Positions 33,790 to 45,345 of a stretch of 64,000 bases of DNA are shown in pieces. A model generated the notes under the pieces. It saw only the letters and a list, made by a program, of their open reading frames with translations. It did not search any database and had not been told where the DNA came from. Source of the stretch: Angiostrongylus vasorum (lineage: Eukaryota; Nematoda; Chromadorea; Rhabditida; Metastrongylidae); NCBI GenBank assembly GCA_018806985.1, contig JADANN010000068.1, positions 1-64,000 on the forward strand, written 5' to 3'. The first letter of the stretch is position 1, and every line of letters starts with the position of its first letter. Position numbers and translations under genes: made by a program.

Positions 33790-34765
33790 GCGTTGTTGTT
33801 AAACAGCACACGTTTACTTCCATACAACAACACGCATACAATACAACCGTGGCTAACGTTCCGGCAGAATCGCCTTCTTCAGAGCCTGGAAGGGTACACT
33901 AGAACGCAACTCACTGGGTCAAACGCCTCAACAACATGAACAGAAAGACGGAAATCTGAACGGTAATTACAAGATCAACGGCGTCTCGAAAAACCGACCG
34001 CTTTTTTTCACCTGTCTTCCACTGAGGAAGAACAGCCGCTCAGAGTCGCATATGGTTGACGACTGCACCTCCCCACATCAACGATCGATGTGAAGGTACG
34101 GGACGAGATCACGCGTTATCTAGGGGCATTCCTCCCTACTATTCATTGTAGGATTTTTGGCATTTATCCAAAAAGCCTCGAGGAGTTTGCGCGTTGGTGT
34201 TTTAGGGATCCCGTGCGAGGAGAGCGACTTTTACATAAAAATCGTCTCCGATGTGCTTTTTGTATCCTATGCGTCCCAAGTGGCGTGCGTTGTCTTACTT
34301 TTCGTTTGCCCTCTAGTGCTCTTTTGTGTGGATACAAAAGGTCTGCCCCTTTCGCCAACATATTCGTCTCCGCAAGTACTACAAGAGATCACGTATGTCG
34401 TACCTGAACTCATGCTGTCACCGTCGCTGCCGTAAAGGCAAATTATGCAATTCTGTGTTCCACATAGACGGTCGTATAGGCGGTTACCAGCTAACTGGCG
34501 ACGAAGAGTGTTCGGTGGTATATCAATTATCGCTACCGATTCCTCTAGATCTGCCGTTCTTAAGCACCGCTTTATCGCTATACTTATTTCATTGCTAATG
34601 AAGGGCAAGATAAACGGCATTTTATTTCGGCTAAACTGTTCGTTTTGTGGTGTCGCTTTCCTTCTAAACTCATCTCGCGAGGTTACCATTTCGTAGCCAG
34701 TGGAGATGGCTATTTGCCGAGCTATGTCGCGCGATTCTTGAGCGACAACGAATTTAAAATACATG
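33790..34765 (-). mobile_element. PLE, second subfamily, GIY-YIG half (minus strand)
   Basis: The tail at 33790-34080 carries a hammerhead-like motif (33850-33890) and the 'gtttaacaac' end. A frame of about 165 codons (34764-34267, minus) includes FILPFISNEISIAIKRCL, the RRQLAGNRLYDRLCGTQNC zinc-like segment, GTTYVISCSTCGDEYVGERG, and then a frameshift. Sequence and tail differ consistently from the 28.7-31.9 kb elements, so it is a distinct subfamily. Confidence 0.85.
33850..33890 (-). ncRNA. Hammerhead-ribozyme-like motif, second subfamily
   Basis: On the minus strand: GGCT, CTGAAGA, stem GGCG/TGCC, GGAACGTT, AGCC. Stem I here pairs GGCU with AGCC by Watson-Crick pairs only, where the first subfamily has a G-U. 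The cleavage-site triplet is GUU rather than GUC, still permitted by the NUH rule. Confidence 0.4.
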
Positions 34766-35092
34766 TTTTAGAAAATCTCATAGGCCTGAATGAAAGCTGC
34801 AGTTACCATCTGGGGATGTAAGTTGGTGTCGATTTTTTTATTTAAATGCTCGTTTTCAAAGTAAATTCATATTTAAGATGTTTCGTCGAAAATGTCGGCT
34901 ACAGCTAACTAGTTGATGAGATTCGATCGCACACCCTCTACTAAGAGCATTCCTTCACAGCATGACTAAAGCGGTACTAACACAAATGTAAAAACGACGG
35001 AATTGACAGATTGTAGATCGACGATAGTGTTAAACTAAACACACATGCCAGTAATGACTCGTTTTCGCCGATCTTCTTGTTTTTCCTCTGCT
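34766..35092. other. Unassigned spacer
   Basis: No gene or repeat recognised between the PLE and the SINE1 to the right. Confidence 0.4.
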
Positions 35093-35376
35093 TAAAAGGA
35101 TAAAGCTCTCGCAGTTGATCAATCGCTGACAGGTGCGCCGTACCTTCAACTCAACTTCATTAAGCATCGTAAGAGGTGATGGAATGCATATCTGACCCAT
35201 ACAATGATTTGCGGTGGCACACCTATACCGATTTATCGATTCAGTGTTGTATCCTCCTAAGCAAGTCTAGTACGAATTTGCGCCTCAGAGTGATGGAAAG
35301 CATGGTGAGCCTCGTACTCGGGATCGGTCCCATGTGTATTGCAGAGCGCACCTAACTACTGCACTACACGCGCCCT
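35093..35376 (-). repeat. SINE1 (minus strand)
   Basis: Full-length but diverged: the terminal AAAGGATAAAGCTCTCG block on the left and the tRNA-like head near 35376. Its right edge is the left edge of direct duplication E. Confidence 0.8.
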
Positions 35377-35394
35377 TTTCGTTTGAACTTATAA

Positions 35395-35720
35395 TGAAGA
35401 CAATTACTGCATGTTCTATATGGACTCTGAGCATTTCCACAGAGAAGACTGTAAATTCTTAACGGTCATCGGAGATTTTAACGCTAAGATTAGACCCAGA
35501 AGAAAAGATGAAAAACTTCACACTAGGACCTAAGGATGAGAAGGGGATGGCTACTTTGAGCAGCTCTCCGTGTTTACCCTGACGACCAAAACCATTAATG
35601 GGGAAGTGGCAATTCCAGAAAGCACACTCTCAACGCAGGACGTGTGACTCTCCCTATGGAGGGCACCGTGGATCATATCATACCAAGTCGAAGATTTTGC
35701 CTTAATCGATGTTGTTGTTG
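35395..35720 (+). pseudogene. RTE-type retrotransposon endonuclease fragment
   Basis: In one frame near 35456-35490 the VIGDFNAKI block of the APE-type endonuclease is readable. Further right come NGEVAIPESTLNAGRVTLPM and a TVDHIIPSRRF block, corresponding to the DHIL region of RTE endonucleases. Stops and frameshifts are frequent. Confidence 0.65.
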
Positions 35721-36716
35721 TCCCGAAATTGGAAAGCGAATAAGACGATTGAAACTGCTGTTCATTTACTTCTAGATTTGTCTGTGAATTGTTTGTTTAT
35801 CTCACTTATGACGGAGACGACATTATATCAAATGAAGGTGACCGTACTTGATGAACTGAGTCTAGGAAAGTACATAGTGCATATAGCAACTATTCCAGGA
35901 AATAGTTGCTGAACGATAGTACACCTGACCATATGCTCTCTGTAGCGAAGCCCTTGTGTCGTTCTTTTCAATATCAGTGATTGGAACAGTCGAACAGCAC
36001 TGCAGTCTTCGGTCAACGTCGTTGTCTACAATTTTGGAGATTCCTCATTTCTATTGTGCCTTTTTCATCATATTTCCGCCATAGCCGTTGCTTTTATTGC
36101 CTCTTCTGCTGAGTATTCACTGGAGAGAGTTAGAAACAATGAGACAAACCACTCAAGTGTAGATTATGAAATATGGTAAAAATAAAAAGCTTGCGGATTT
36201 GGTGTTTTTCTCATTGCTAGACCATCAACGTGATGTCTCATCCTTCCTTATTGTCGATCTTTCTTCATTCACGCTCCTTTATTTGAAGATGATTAGTTCG
36301 TACAGCTTTTTTTGTGCGTTTCTTTGTTAAAAAAATTAAGCAGTTGTGAGAAGTTCGTCATCAGCCTACGCTCAGCCATTTTCACTCACCGTATTTCCTA
36401 CGGCCCTCAAGTGTGTAAAGATAGTATGGAAGGCAAAAATGCAGTAAGGAAAGCGGAAAAACCATAGCGTTCCTCAGATGACAAAATAAATTCGATGTGC
36501 CAACATATCCGTTTTTATGGTCGTGTTGTTCTTCTACATCTGTCATCCATTCGGGTGATCGCGTAAGTACTCGAGCATTACTGCGCACTTGAAAACATCG
36601 GCACATTTTCTTGACGTGTTTTTCTCAGGATTGCGTGTATACCTGGGAACTCAGTCAAAGTAAAAGCATCAAAACACAAAAAAAAACCGAAAAACAAACA
36701 TAACAAACAAAAGCAA
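35721..36716. other. Unassigned tract in duplication E
   Basis: No recognised gene. Small homopolymer differences separate it from its copy at 54020-55020. Confidence 0.35.
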
Positions 36717-37520
36717 ATGATAAAGCGACGCTTAAAAAGGGCAGATCTAGAGGAATCGGTAGCGATAGTTGAAATACCACCGGATACTCAACGTCGTCAG
36801 TTAGTTCGTAACTGCCTGTATGACCGTCTGTGTGAAATGCCAAACTGCGTAGTTTGTCCTTACGGCAGAGACGGCGACTGCATGAGTTCAGGTACGATAT
36901 ACCTGATTTCTTGTTGTGCTTGTGGAGACGAATATGGCAGCGAAACGGTCAGACTTTTAGGTGTCCGCATAAAAGAACACCTAGATGGCAAACGAAAAAT
37001 CAAAACGAGGCACGCCACTAGGGCACGCATAGGGTACAAAAACATAGCGGAGAAGATTTTGATGTAAAAGTCGCTATCATCGCACGGGAGAGTAAAACAC
37101 CAACGCGCAAATTTCTCGGGGCTTTTTGGATAAATTCCAAAATTCCGAAAATGAATAGGAGGGAAGAATGCCCCTGAGATAACGCGTGATCTAACCCCGT
37201 ATCTCAGAACTGATTTTTGATGTGGGGTGGTGCAGCAATCAATCATATGCGACTCTAAGCGGCTGTGCTTCCTTGGTGGAAAACAAATAAAAAACGGTGG
37301 GTTATCGAGAAGCCGGTGATCGTGCAATTACTGTTCAGATTTTCATCTTTTTGTCGTTGTTGAAGCGTTTGACCTAGTAAATTGCATATTAGTGTACCCT
37401 TCCAGGCTCTGAAGAAGGCGATACTTCGGAAACGTCAGCTACCGTTGCGTTGCATGTGTTATATTTGTAAGGAAGTAAAAGTGTGCTGTATAACAACCTC
37501 GCGATTGCTGCAAAAAGGAG
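36717..37520 (+). mobile_element. PLE, second subfamily, GIY-YIG fragment and tail
   Basis: The frame 36717-37067 reads MIKRRLKRADLEESVAIVEI, RRQLVRNCLYDRLCEMPNCV, GTIYLISCCACGDEYGSETV. The YIG block is mutated (YGSE). A frameshift follows, then the tail with a hammerhead-like motif at 37402-37443 and the 'ggaagtaaaagtgtgctgt' end. Confidence 0.85.
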
Positions 37521-38163
37521 AACAACAGATCAAAAGCATCATCCTTAGGTCACCATCACATCTCTGGATGAAATGTCCGGCGTTAAGGAATCTGACACTG
37601 GTCTAGCACCTTCTGTCTTATGGATGTCGCTGTAAACAAGCAAGCTATGAAGCAAGAGCAGCTACTCCAGGTTTTTAAAGAAGTTTACATCTTTACATTA
37701 TGGACTGTTATACATTTTCCTATTTTACCAAATTTTCTTAGGTTGCTTGGTGAACGAAAATTATACTGGAGAAGGTCATGATCCCTGGTAAATTATTAGT
37801 GTGAAGCAGTTCGCTAAGTATGTTGTGAGTCTCGCCAATACAATTGCACCCACAGAGAACGAGGTCTTGTAACCTTTTCTACTTGTCTTATTGCTCCAAA
37901 TTTTTAAGTGGTTTCTATTTTCTAATTGATTTCCTTGACTACATATGTAGTGCTGGAGGAAAAAACCACCAAACTACCAGTTTAATGACTCATGTTTGTT
38001 ATCACACTGTATTGTGTAGAAATTCAACATTTGAATTCTATTAGGAACCATCGATGCGCTTTCACATCCTTATAAATGAAAGGGTGTCTTTCTTAATTCG
38101 TACATACTTATATGAGTTAGGCACACATTGTGTCCTTGATCTATATTCATATACAATGTTTTA
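37521..38163. other. Unassigned spacer
   Basis: No gene or repeat recognised. Confidence 0.4.
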
Positions 38164-38585
38164 GGGCGCGCGTGGCGCAGTGGTTGGAGGCGCCACTGCA
38201 ACACACACGTGGAATTGATTTCAGCGCCCATGGCCCACCAGGCCTTCCTTCCCTCCGGGGTCGGCAAGTAGATCGTCCCTCCGGCAGGGTCTCGCAAGCT
38301 GAGAAGGAGTCCGGCATTTCCATCAGGAAGCCTAGCTAAGAGTAGACCAGATCCACCACCGTCCTAGTCAAAGTCGCTTGGTGGCAAATCTCCCTCTGAT
38401 CCACAAGGGCTGCGACTGCCGGCCGTGGTGACGACCTGGGGGCAGACTTTGGCTAGGCTGACCTCGGGATTCCAAGAACCACAATGGCTTAGCCAGCAAA
38501 TCTCCGAAAAGTGGTTATTATGCTGGGGCTCGAACAACTAGTGAGGACGGGCCGTTCAAGTATCAAGTAAGTATCGAGTAACTTC
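38164..38585 (+). repeat. SINE1 head fused to R2
   Basis: 38164-38265 is a SINE1 head with A-box and B-box segments and the start of the core ('cggggtcggcaag'). The sequence then switches to the body of R2 ('gggtctcgcaagctgagaag', '...tccaccaccgtcctag', 'ccgaaaa.tgg'). The R2 hairpin is degraded here. Confidence 0.75.
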
Positions 38586-39685
38586 TCCTAGGTGGTAACT
38601 CGATGTCACGTTTGCCGATCTTGAAAATTCTAAAGACCAGCTTAAGAAACTTGGAGAAGTAGTCGAGACTCCCCTGCTGCATGCTTCTATTTAAGGAATT
38701 CTTGTCAGCTTTCAGTGTAAAGCGTTCTCTACCGGTTTTTGTATATCTATTGACGACTTTAGTCTGCAGGTTTCGAAAATCTCTCTATTGAGCCACTGAA
38801 AGGAGTTTTTCCTTATGGTCCACCCGGAATCGTGTAAAACGTTGTGTGCTCGTGCACATTTGCAAACAGATTCATGTCTCTGCGCTTTTCAGCGAAATTT
38901 TACTTCTTGCTTTCTTGCCTATTAAAATAACCGCTCTTCTGTTTTGGTGCGTAATCATGTGATACCATCATCTTTGTTACTCCATTCACGTTTTACAGTT
39001 TAAAGTTTTTCTTGCCGGATCATTACTAGCCCATTAATGCATTCAATACTGATGGTTTCTTGGTGTAATCAATTTGGAAGCGTACGGTATCGCTGCAAAG
39101 TCTTGTTATTATTCAACAGTTACGCGTAGACGTGACGCCTTACCCAGGAGGAGTCATACAACGTGAAGAAAAAAAATTGCCGCTTCCAAGCTTAGCCGTC
39201 ATATCTCGGCCCGTAGTGAGTTTTTTAAGTGCAATGAAGAATGTGAAAGTATTCAAACCTTTATCTGTGTGATAAAGGTTTCTTGTGTCACCACGATGAG
39301 ATTCTGAATTTCTGGGGACGATGACGTGCATTCCTACCATTTTAGTTTTTTAAAGCCCAACTTTTGAACACGAAACTAAGTTAACAAGGGGGAATTTCGT
39401 CAAGCATAACACGATGATGGTCCCCAATCGTTTACGCTTGCAGCCGTCGCTCCTCAGATAGGAAATGTGAAAGTCTAAGATTCGTTCCATTCTTCAAAGA
39501 TAAGTTCTAAGTGCATTTAAATTTGAAGCGGCATCATGTAGAAGTTATAGACGCGATTAGTGCGATAGAGCAAAGTCTCTTTTATACAGTTGTAAAGTCC
39601 TGAACTCATGAGTGTTCTAGACATCTGGAATCGTTCGCCAGTTGTCCAAAATCAACTGCGTCGCCTAAATTTAGATAAGTACAAA
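38586..39685. other. Unassigned spacer
   Basis: About 1.1 kb without recognised genes or repeats. Confidence 0.4.
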
Positions 39686-39970
39686 AGGATAAAGGATAAA
39701 GCTGTCGGTGTTGGCCAATCCCTGAGCGATGCGCCGTGCATTCGACTTCATTAAGTATCGTTGGAGGTGATTGAATGCATATCTGGCCTTTACAATGACT
39801 CGCAGTTTCCTACCGATGCATCGACCCAATGCTGCCATCCTCCTAGACAAGTATAGCACCAATTTGCCAACAATTGGTGGATGGAGAGCTTGGTGAGCCG
39901 TGGGCGCCGGGATCGACTCTACGTGCGTGCCGCAGTGGCGCTCTCCAACCACTGCGCCACATGCGCCCTT
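39686..39970 (-). repeat. SINE1 (minus strand)
   Basis: Nearly full-length, from a doubled AAGGATAAAG terminal unit at the left to the tRNA-like head near 39970. Confidence 0.8.
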
Positions 39971-40044
39971 TAGATACGGATAGTGTTTATTTATCCGCTA
40001 GAGCACTTCAGGCAATTTTTCCGGTTTTTTTTACTATTCATCAG

Positions 40045-40192
40045 AATTTGGAACAGATGTGTGTTTCATTCGAATGACTGGATTCGAGTTGATACAAAAA
40101 AAGTACACCGGAGAAGGTGCGAGAACTGTTCGAAGTGGCGCTTTCTAAGAAAGCTCGCCTAACCTTCTTTGATGAATTTGATGCAGGAGAAG
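40045..40192 (+). pseudogene. rpt-1: Fragment of 26S proteasome ATPase RPT1/PSMC2
   Basis: After an acceptor (TTCATCAG) the plus strand reads TDVCFIRMTGFELIQKKYTG then GEGARTVR. After a short deletion and frame change it reads EVALSKKARLTFFDEFDA, ending at AG|GTACGT. This corresponds to the RPT1 stretch between the Walker A region and the Walker B DEID box, with the second acidic motif changed to DEFD. RPT1 is an AAA ATPase of the 19S base that unfolds proteasome substrates. No neighbouring exons are seen. The internal deletion (part of the RELFE segment) and the missing residues after the DEFD box make it a decayed exon copy. Retention of splice-like borders suggests a genomic-fragment duplication rather than a processed copy. 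Confidence 0.75.
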
Positions 40193-41639
40193 GTACGTGG
40201 TGTCTTTCTAATGATTTGCCACGACCATTGAATACTGTCGTTTTTTGAAACAGCAAATTTGCCGTCATGTTGCTTATTATTGTTTTCGGACTCATAGGTA
40301 ACGTGATATCCAATCGTAATTCAACCAAGGCGAGAACACTCTTCCTACGTTGTGTGACGAAATGTGCCAACTTACAAGGAAGCCTTACCGCAGTGTACAG
40401 CAAAGTGGTGAACTGATTTCTCCGGAAATCGAGCGCGCCGTCAGCCTCCTTACGAACTTTCTGGTGATGATCGATGCTGCATGTCGGAGTTCGTAAACAA
40501 TTAGTACTTTTCTTTAATATTGATTATAACGCTCTCTCAAATATTCACTTGATTGTTTTCTGTCTTAACTTAAGATGGTAGATTGCCCGCAAAGTTTTCA
40601 TTACTTTCACGAGGCATGCAATCGCGATTATTTACTTCAAAACCCTTTTCAGTTTTTCAAAGACTGCCCAGTATCCTCCTTGCCATCATCTACGTTATCT
40701 TCTAGAATACAAACTGCCTCGAACAGGGTGTGATTACTCCTTTTGCTTGCTGCTTTTTATAAGTTAAATTTCTGCAAACATTTCCAGTTCTTGTCAGTGA
40801 CAGAGACACATAGGCCGAGCTTCGCAATCTCTCCTACATTCCTGGCTGGGAAATCATAACATCAATGAAGTAAATTATTCCCTAATGCATTAGGTGATAG
40901 ACTGCGAGGCAGTAAAAATGATTTCCTAAGGCATAGAGGATAGAACACAGAAGAATGTATGACTACAGACCCTAATAGGAAACATTTGGTGATATCTAGA
41001 AGGAGTCAATGCTCTGTACCAGGTGGGGAATAACTCTTCATACACAGTTAGGTGAAGCTTTACGCACACAAGAGCAAGGGATAACACTCTATGTAAGGTA
41101 TTCCCGTCCTCCTTCGCAAAAGATACACCGTTTACATTTGCCATCACACCTGTAAAATATTTGCCTACCTGGTAGCCTAAAGTTTGATGACATGCGCTAT
41201 ATAGGATGTAATATCACCCATATCATCCTGTAATCCTACTTGTTTACCACTATGTTTTTGAGCGGCACGAAGAAAAACGCGAAATATATTACATATTTTT
41301 ATAATAGGGCTTTTCATTTATACCTTTTTAGTAAGAGCTCAGTCAAGAAAATGTCGAACTCTTTCTCAATTGGGGTAGTCTTGCTCGAGATAAACTACAA
41401 CTGTGCGTCGCATTTCGACATCCAGAAATACCCTTCAGCTACGGTCAGCTGGTAAACTAGGGCACTTAAGAGTATGGTAGAGAGGTTCTGGAAAATTGTC
41501 CTACTTTGGAAATTGCTTATTTTGTCTACCTTCTCTATCTGCCAATCAATAAGAAATGTTTTGACTTGAGTGGGTGGCACTTATGTGGGAGACCATGAAA
41601 GCCAGTGTTAGTGTCACCTTTATTAACTCAAGCGACTTC
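40193..41639. other. Unassigned spacer
   Basis: I looked for further proteasome ATPase exons and found none. Short open frames here have no recognisable domains. Confidence 0.4.
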
Positions 41640-42420
41640 GTAGAAAAAAGTTTCATAACGTGACGCATGGGTTCGGGTGCAGTTTCTCTGATTACTTTTG
41701 AAGCATGCGGGACGAATACATCGGCCAAACGGATAGACCACTCTGCGTCGGAACAGAGCAACGCCCGTTCGGTAAACTTAGACTTAAACCAAATAGCACA
41801 CTAAGAGTGCATAGAACACGGGGACATACCGGGGAAGATTTTTACGTAGAAGTAAACTTCCTCGCACAGAAATAGAAAACCCCGGCACCCAAAACTCTCG
41901 GGGCATTTCGGACAAATTCCAAATATCCGCACATAAACCGCAGAGAGGAATGCCTTGTAAAACACTTGATATGACACAAAATGTTCGTTCCCCATCGCAA
42001 ACACCTGCGGTCCGAAGTTTTGCAAATATCTCAGCATCATTAAGGTTATATTTCGCAACGCATACCCTGCCGCTGAAAAGAGTAGGCAGTAGATAATAAG
42101 TCGAAATGTTTATGTTTACCGATATTTTAGTATGAGAGGCATATTCTGCGCTTCCATGTGAACTCTGTGACGTTGGTCTCCACGTGCAATGCTGAGTAGA
42201 GGATTCACAGAAAGAGAGTGCGAAGGAGCTACTTTGTGTTCAATGTGATTGAAATGTTCATTTGGCATTTTCTCTGTTTGATTGTGGAGATGTTTGGTTG
42301 GGTAGATTGCAGTTAACTTGACCTTTCAGATTCTCAGGAAGGCGAAATTCGCCGAGACTTTTGCTTGTTTATAAATAAAGAATAAAATAACAACTTCATG
42401 TTCGCTCATCGAGGGTACAG
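41640..42420 (+). mobile_element. PLE fragment with nested R1 insertion
   Basis: Degraded GIY-YIG region: GSGAVSLITFEACG, then MRDEYIGQTDRPLCVG, then RGHTGEDFYVEV, ending in NRREECLVKH. At about 41978 an R1 end piece interrupts it up to about 42098. PLE tail sequence then resumes ('cttccatgtgaactctgtg') through a degraded hammerhead-like motif at 42326-42365 to about 42420. Confidence 0.75.
41978..42098 (+). repeat. R1 piece inserted in a PLE
   Basis: Contains the R1 end: 'ccatcgcaaacacctgcggt', 'tttgcaaatatctcagcatc', 'ataccctgccgctgaaaag'. Both flanks are PLE, so R1 entered after this PLE copy formed. Confidence 0.75.
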
Positions 42421-42559
42421 TGACTTGATCGATCATTACCAAAGTTCACAGAAAGTCGGTCGTGGGAAGTAAGAACTCAATCTATAGTAATTTTTCGAAA
42501 TTGCCCTTAAAAAATTTACTGAATAATGACAAAAAAAATGGAATATTCTTTTGTAGATG

Positions 42560-42838
42560 CAATCGTGTGGCGCAGTGGTTGGAGGCGCCACTGCGACACA
42601 CACGTGGGATCGATCCCCGCGCCCATGGCCCACCAAGCCTTCCATCTCTCCGGGGTCGGCAAATGGGTAGCAGACTCATCCGGAAGTATAGTAGCACCGG
42701 TTCGATATATCGGTAGGCCACCGCGAGGCATTGTAAAGGCCAGATATGCATTCAATCACCTCCAAAGATACACAATGAAGTCGAATGCACGCGCTTCCCT
42801 CAGGGATTGATCAACACCGAGAGCTTTATTTTTATCTT
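42560..42838 (+). repeat. SINE1, near full-length (plus strand)
   Basis: The head lacks the first few acceptor bases but keeps the A-box-like TGGCGCAGTGGTTGG, the B-box-like GGGATCGATCCCC, core, body and the AGCTTTATTTTTATC end. Confidence 0.85.
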
Positions 42839-43359
42839 TTTAGATGTAATCGCAAAAGTGTTCTAAAGTTGAAGATTAACATCAGTATTAGAGGGAGTTT
42901 TCCATCAACCCTACACGTGCAAAACCAGAAAACGGGAAATCGTTTATTTAATTAATCGGAGGAATTCAACCCGCAGTGAAATGACGCTTGGTTCAAAAAA
43001 GTGGCTCATATTGGCCCGTTAAAATCCACACATTTTAGGAATCCAGCGGTTTACGCAGTCCATAAAATGTCTGGGAATCTGTTGAGTTAATATAATCTGC
43101 GGTAGATACTGTATTTCTTGTGTCGCAAGTTACACTATTTGATCGACTATAACGTCGCTGTTTTGACACCTCCCGGAGCAACCAAACTACAAATTTTTTC
43201 ACTCGAGTTATCCCAAACTGGATTGACAGAACACTAGATGAAGGATAGCCATGTGAGCAAGTAAAGTCTTGGGAAGGATTCAGTGCAATGGAGCATATCA
43301 CACGATAACAACTTATTTAAGTGTCGCGAGAGTACCAGAGACCGCTCTGTCTCACTTTC
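42839..43359. other. Unassigned spacer
   Basis: No gene or repeat recognised. Confidence 0.4.
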
Positions 43360-44465
43360 ATCTATTTAAAGGTTTTTTGACACAGCTAAGATAGAAGCGG
43401 TCATGGAAGTCCTCGACAGTTTGGGGACCCCTTCTCAGTAAATGAAGATTCTTCGTGAGCTGTACAAAATTTTCACAACCAAGACATCACCATTCTATAA
43501 CGATATTATCATTGACTCAAAAGAGGAGTTAGGCAAGGCGATACCATCTTGGCAAAACTATTTACCGCCACTTCATGCGATGATTGGAGTGGGATAATAT
43601 GGGAGTGAAAATCGATGGTCGGCAGTTACATCATTTTCGCTTTGCTGATGACATCGTTCTTATAACATCAAACATAAGCCATGCGGAACGAATGCTTGCC
43701 GAGTTTGGTAAAGCCTTTGGAGGAATTGATCTTCGACTAAGTCTCACATAACGATGTTCTTGAGGAACGGATTCGTTACGCATCCTCCATTCATGCTCAA
43801 CGGAATGAATATCTCCGAACGCTACAGTTACGTCTATCTGTGTTAAGAAATTAGCATGATGAATGACTTGACCCCCAGAGTTGGGCGAAAGCGGCTTGGG
43901 AAGCTTTCAAGAGCATCGAGGAAGTAGTGAGGAGAACAAAGAACACCCGACTCCGTGCCCACCTTTGCGACTCTACGATACTTCCTTCCCTAACGTATAC
44001 GTCAGAGACGTGGTCGCTGGGTAAGCTGGATGAAAGGCCACTCAGCTTTGTCGAACGTGCGGTAGAAAGGACGCCGCTAGGAATATCCCATTTCACACAA
44101 GTAAGAGATGGGATCCGAAGCTCCGACCTGCGTCGACGATCAAAAATCAAAGATGCCGTTCTGTACGCCAAACAGTCGAAGATAAGGTGGGCCGGACACG
44201 TAATGCGTATGAATGGCAACCGATGGACAAGAGCCGTTAGTGACTGGATTCCATGGGATGCTAAACGCACTGCAGGAAGACCACCGATCTGATGGTCAGA
44301 GTTCTTCATGAAGAGCCTACAAGAAAGATATAACGCTCGACGATTCACTAGAGTGAGCAGAAGCCACTGGGCTACTCTTGCACGTGACAGGAAAAAAACA
44401 GAAGATTTACTGGCGCCCGCTCGAGTCACTCGACGATCAATGGGACCACAGGTATTACAGGTGAA
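43360..44465 (+). mobile_element. RTE-type non-LTR retrotransposon, 3' half
   Basis: Reading across frames: FDTAKIEAVMEVLDSLGTPS (motif A region), then LRELYKIFTTKTSPFYND. LEWDNMGVKIDGRQLHHFRF and FADDIVLITSNISHAERMLA follow, with the FADD catalytic box. An intact 121-codon frame (43927-44292) then gives SETWSLGKLDERPLSFVERA and WAGHVMRMNGNRWTRAVSDW. After a TGA at 44290 the conserved WSEFFMKSLQERYNARR end continues. The block around the 'VRQGD' region is scrambled, and several stops are present, so the element is inactive. Its 5' half and endonuclease are absent here. Confidence 0.85.
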
Positions 44466-44859
44466 TGGTTTAATTCGGTTCTCAGGACACCTTTTCTGCA
44501 GTTATTCTAATTGATCCGCAGCTTGTCTGACGCAAACATTTTGGCGAGTGATCTGCGAAAAAAAACCTCTATTTTGCTCTTAGAATTATACAAAAAACAC
44601 TACTCTGGTCCATCGACGACTGTGCTGAATAGAAGGACTTCTCCAAAGTTGCTTTCTTGAGCAGTGCTCTGCTCTAACAGATTCTAATGGATGCGATCAC
44701 GAAGACTCACATGGGAAGAACAACTAGCTGTTAACAGTGGGCTCGGATCAGTACGAATCTGAAGGACACGAAGACGTCGAATCCTTAGCCGAATAATTCC
44801 CAAAACCGATCTTCTAGTAACCTCGACATTCATCAATCAGAATTCGTTGTCGTCTAGAG
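44466..44859. other. Unassigned spacer
   Basis: No gene or repeat recognised. Confidence 0.4.
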
Positions 44860-45345
44860 AAGTACACACGAGGATCTTATTATACTCTTCACAGAAGCGA
44901 ACGTTTCGGAGACTTGGCTGCAATTTGGTCGGTAAGATACCTCCACGATCCCAACAGAAAAACCATGAAACTTAGATTTTAATTGCGATGGGAACAAAAT
45001 GGCGTCTTCACGCTCTTCACGCACATATTTCATTAACATCAGAGAAGAACATTATTCACACATTATTCACACACGTGAGCTCTGTGCTCTTGGTCTCCAC
45101 ATGGAACTTTCACTAGGTGACTCATAGAAAGCGGTGAATGCGCGAAGAAACTATTTTGTTTCCAATATTATTGAGACCAAGATTTCGCCGTTTTTCCGTT
45201 GGAGTTATGGAGGTATTTGGCCGGCTAGACTGCAGTCAACTTCACCTTTCCAGGCACTGGAGAAAGGAATATCCGACGAAACGTCAGCTTTGGTGAGTAA
45301 ACAGTATGGTAACAGGCTCATGTATGCCTGTCAAGAAAACAGCGA
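44860..45345. mobile_element. Pair of PLE tails in opposite orientation
   Basis: 44860-45030 is a minus-oriented tail ('acacgaggatcttattatac', 'gaagcgaacgtttcggagac'). 45065-45345 is a plus-oriented tail with the full order: 'ggtctccacatgg', 'gactcatagaaagcggtgaa', and a hammerhead-like motif at 45250-45292. No coding part remains between them. Confidence 0.65.

Larger units (their letters stand above)
30810..34130. repeat. Inverted duplication C, left copy
   Basis: Reverse complement of 55480-58705; matching points sum to about 89545. It covers the end of the plus PLE, its tail, the TA microsatellite, an RTE fragment, an unassigned tract and the tail of the next minus PLE. Confidence 0.85.
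35381..37193 (+). repeat. Direct duplication E, first copy
   Basis: Nearly identical to 53687-55494 in the same orientation, offset about 18305. It covers an RTE endonuclease remnant, an unassigned tract and a PLE endonuclease piece. Confidence 0.85.

Noticed and set aside
40041..40403. 120-codon minus-strand frame
   Set aside because: It is antisense to the proteasome-ATPase fragment and the following spacer, without any motif of its own.
43851..44429. Long minus-strand frame of about 190 codons
   Set aside because: It is the antisense of the RTE reverse-transcriptase end, whose plus-strand translation has recognisable motifs.
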